Below are positions 63,829 through 64,000 of a stretch of DNA of 64,000 nt, piece after piece. Below the pieces are notes generated by a model. That model ran no database searches, had not been told where the DNA came from, and worked only from the letters and a program-made list of their open reading frames with translations. Position 1 is the first letter of the stretch. Each line of letters opens with the position of its first letter. The stretch lies in IMG/VR virus record IMGVR_UViG_3300020057_000035, positions 1 to 64,000 of that record; one strand, written 5' to 3'. The position numbers and the translations under genes are program-made. The DNA is from a virus.

Positions 63829-64000
63829 TTCTACTGCCACAATGCCGCTGAGAAGCTGTAGGAACGCGCTGAGACAGCTTTGTGGTTAAAAAGCTGTCTA
63901 ACTACTACTTTTCTAAATGAGGGCGGAAAACGTGTTTCTGCTATACTTAGTATATCGGAGTATACAATTATTTATACAGATTGTGTTGGAATGTCGGGGG
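63829..64000. other. noncoding tail of the window
   Basis: Contains an AAGCTGT...ACAGCTT hairpin (63853-63893) and TGTAGGAACGCGCTGAGA, which partly matches the spacer before thyX (46586-46610, inverted). No gene. Confidence 0.45.

Overview
The window looks like part of a large double-stranded DNA tailed-phage (or phage-like element) genome. The evidence is a terminase large subunit, a phage nucleotide-metabolism set (class II ribonucleotide reductase, thioredoxin, ThyX, dNMP kinase, a phosphoribosyltransferase), RNA ligase beside tRNA genes, HNH and GIY-YIG homing genes, inteins, a lone TnpB, and dozens of very short genes. The host is not settled. A captured G+C-rich tRNA-Val segment and a G+C-rich insert in the reductase look proteobacterial to me. 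The inverted GAAC-N4-GTTC boxes and several leaderless-looking starts resemble other phyla.

Region 1 (about 1-33.2 kb) is a leftward (minus-strand) accessory/early region with higher G+C in its left half. It holds about 80 tiny genes. Most have their own near-consensus sigma-70 promoter belonging to one repeated sequence family: TTGACA extended to TTGACACAAAT, a 17-bp spacer, and TAAGAT or TATGAT. Many products are Cys-rich zinc-ribbon-like proteins. Others include a Fic protein, an AT-hook protein, a SWIM protein, a secreted zincin-like peptidase, three DUF6197-like paralogs, a DUF932 protein and an AAA+ ATPase. Some promoters are followed not by a gene but by about 75-300 nt of sequence that can fold, usually closed by a helix whose 3' arm overlaps the next -35 box. 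Genes in this region are visibly duplicated, fused and shuffled.

Five regularly placed composite elements punctuate the window near 0.25, 6.34, 14.66, 22.1 and 35.8 kb. Four contain perfect 16-bp parS-like palindromes (TGTTTCACGTGAAACA; five sites in all). Most contain GAAC-N4-GTTC boxes. All contain a TATATAT / AAAATC(A/C)CACGG-like segment. Each is followed 0.81-0.89 kb to the right by an A+T-rich tract of the type TTTCAAAATTCAAAT. This repeated layout is the least explained and most interesting structure here.

Region 2 (about 33.3-46 kb) turns rightward and A+T-rich. It carries tRNA genes (Ile, Met, Arg, Lys, Gln, Ile, plus fragments broken by HNH genes), small overlapping genes, an HD-domain protein, RNA ligase, a GIY-YIG fragment, thioredoxin, and a host-like tRNA-Val island inserted in a truncated cytosine methyltransferase gene.

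Region 3 (46-64 kb) is the rightward metabolic and packaging region: ThyX, a staphylococcal-type nuclease, a class II reductase with three inteins, terminase with one intein, a free-standing Hint-like protein, many small genes, dNMP kinase and TnpB. The metabolic genes together would supply dNTPs for an A+T-rich phage genome. RNA ligase and the tRNAs would adjust translation or repair cleaved tRNAs.
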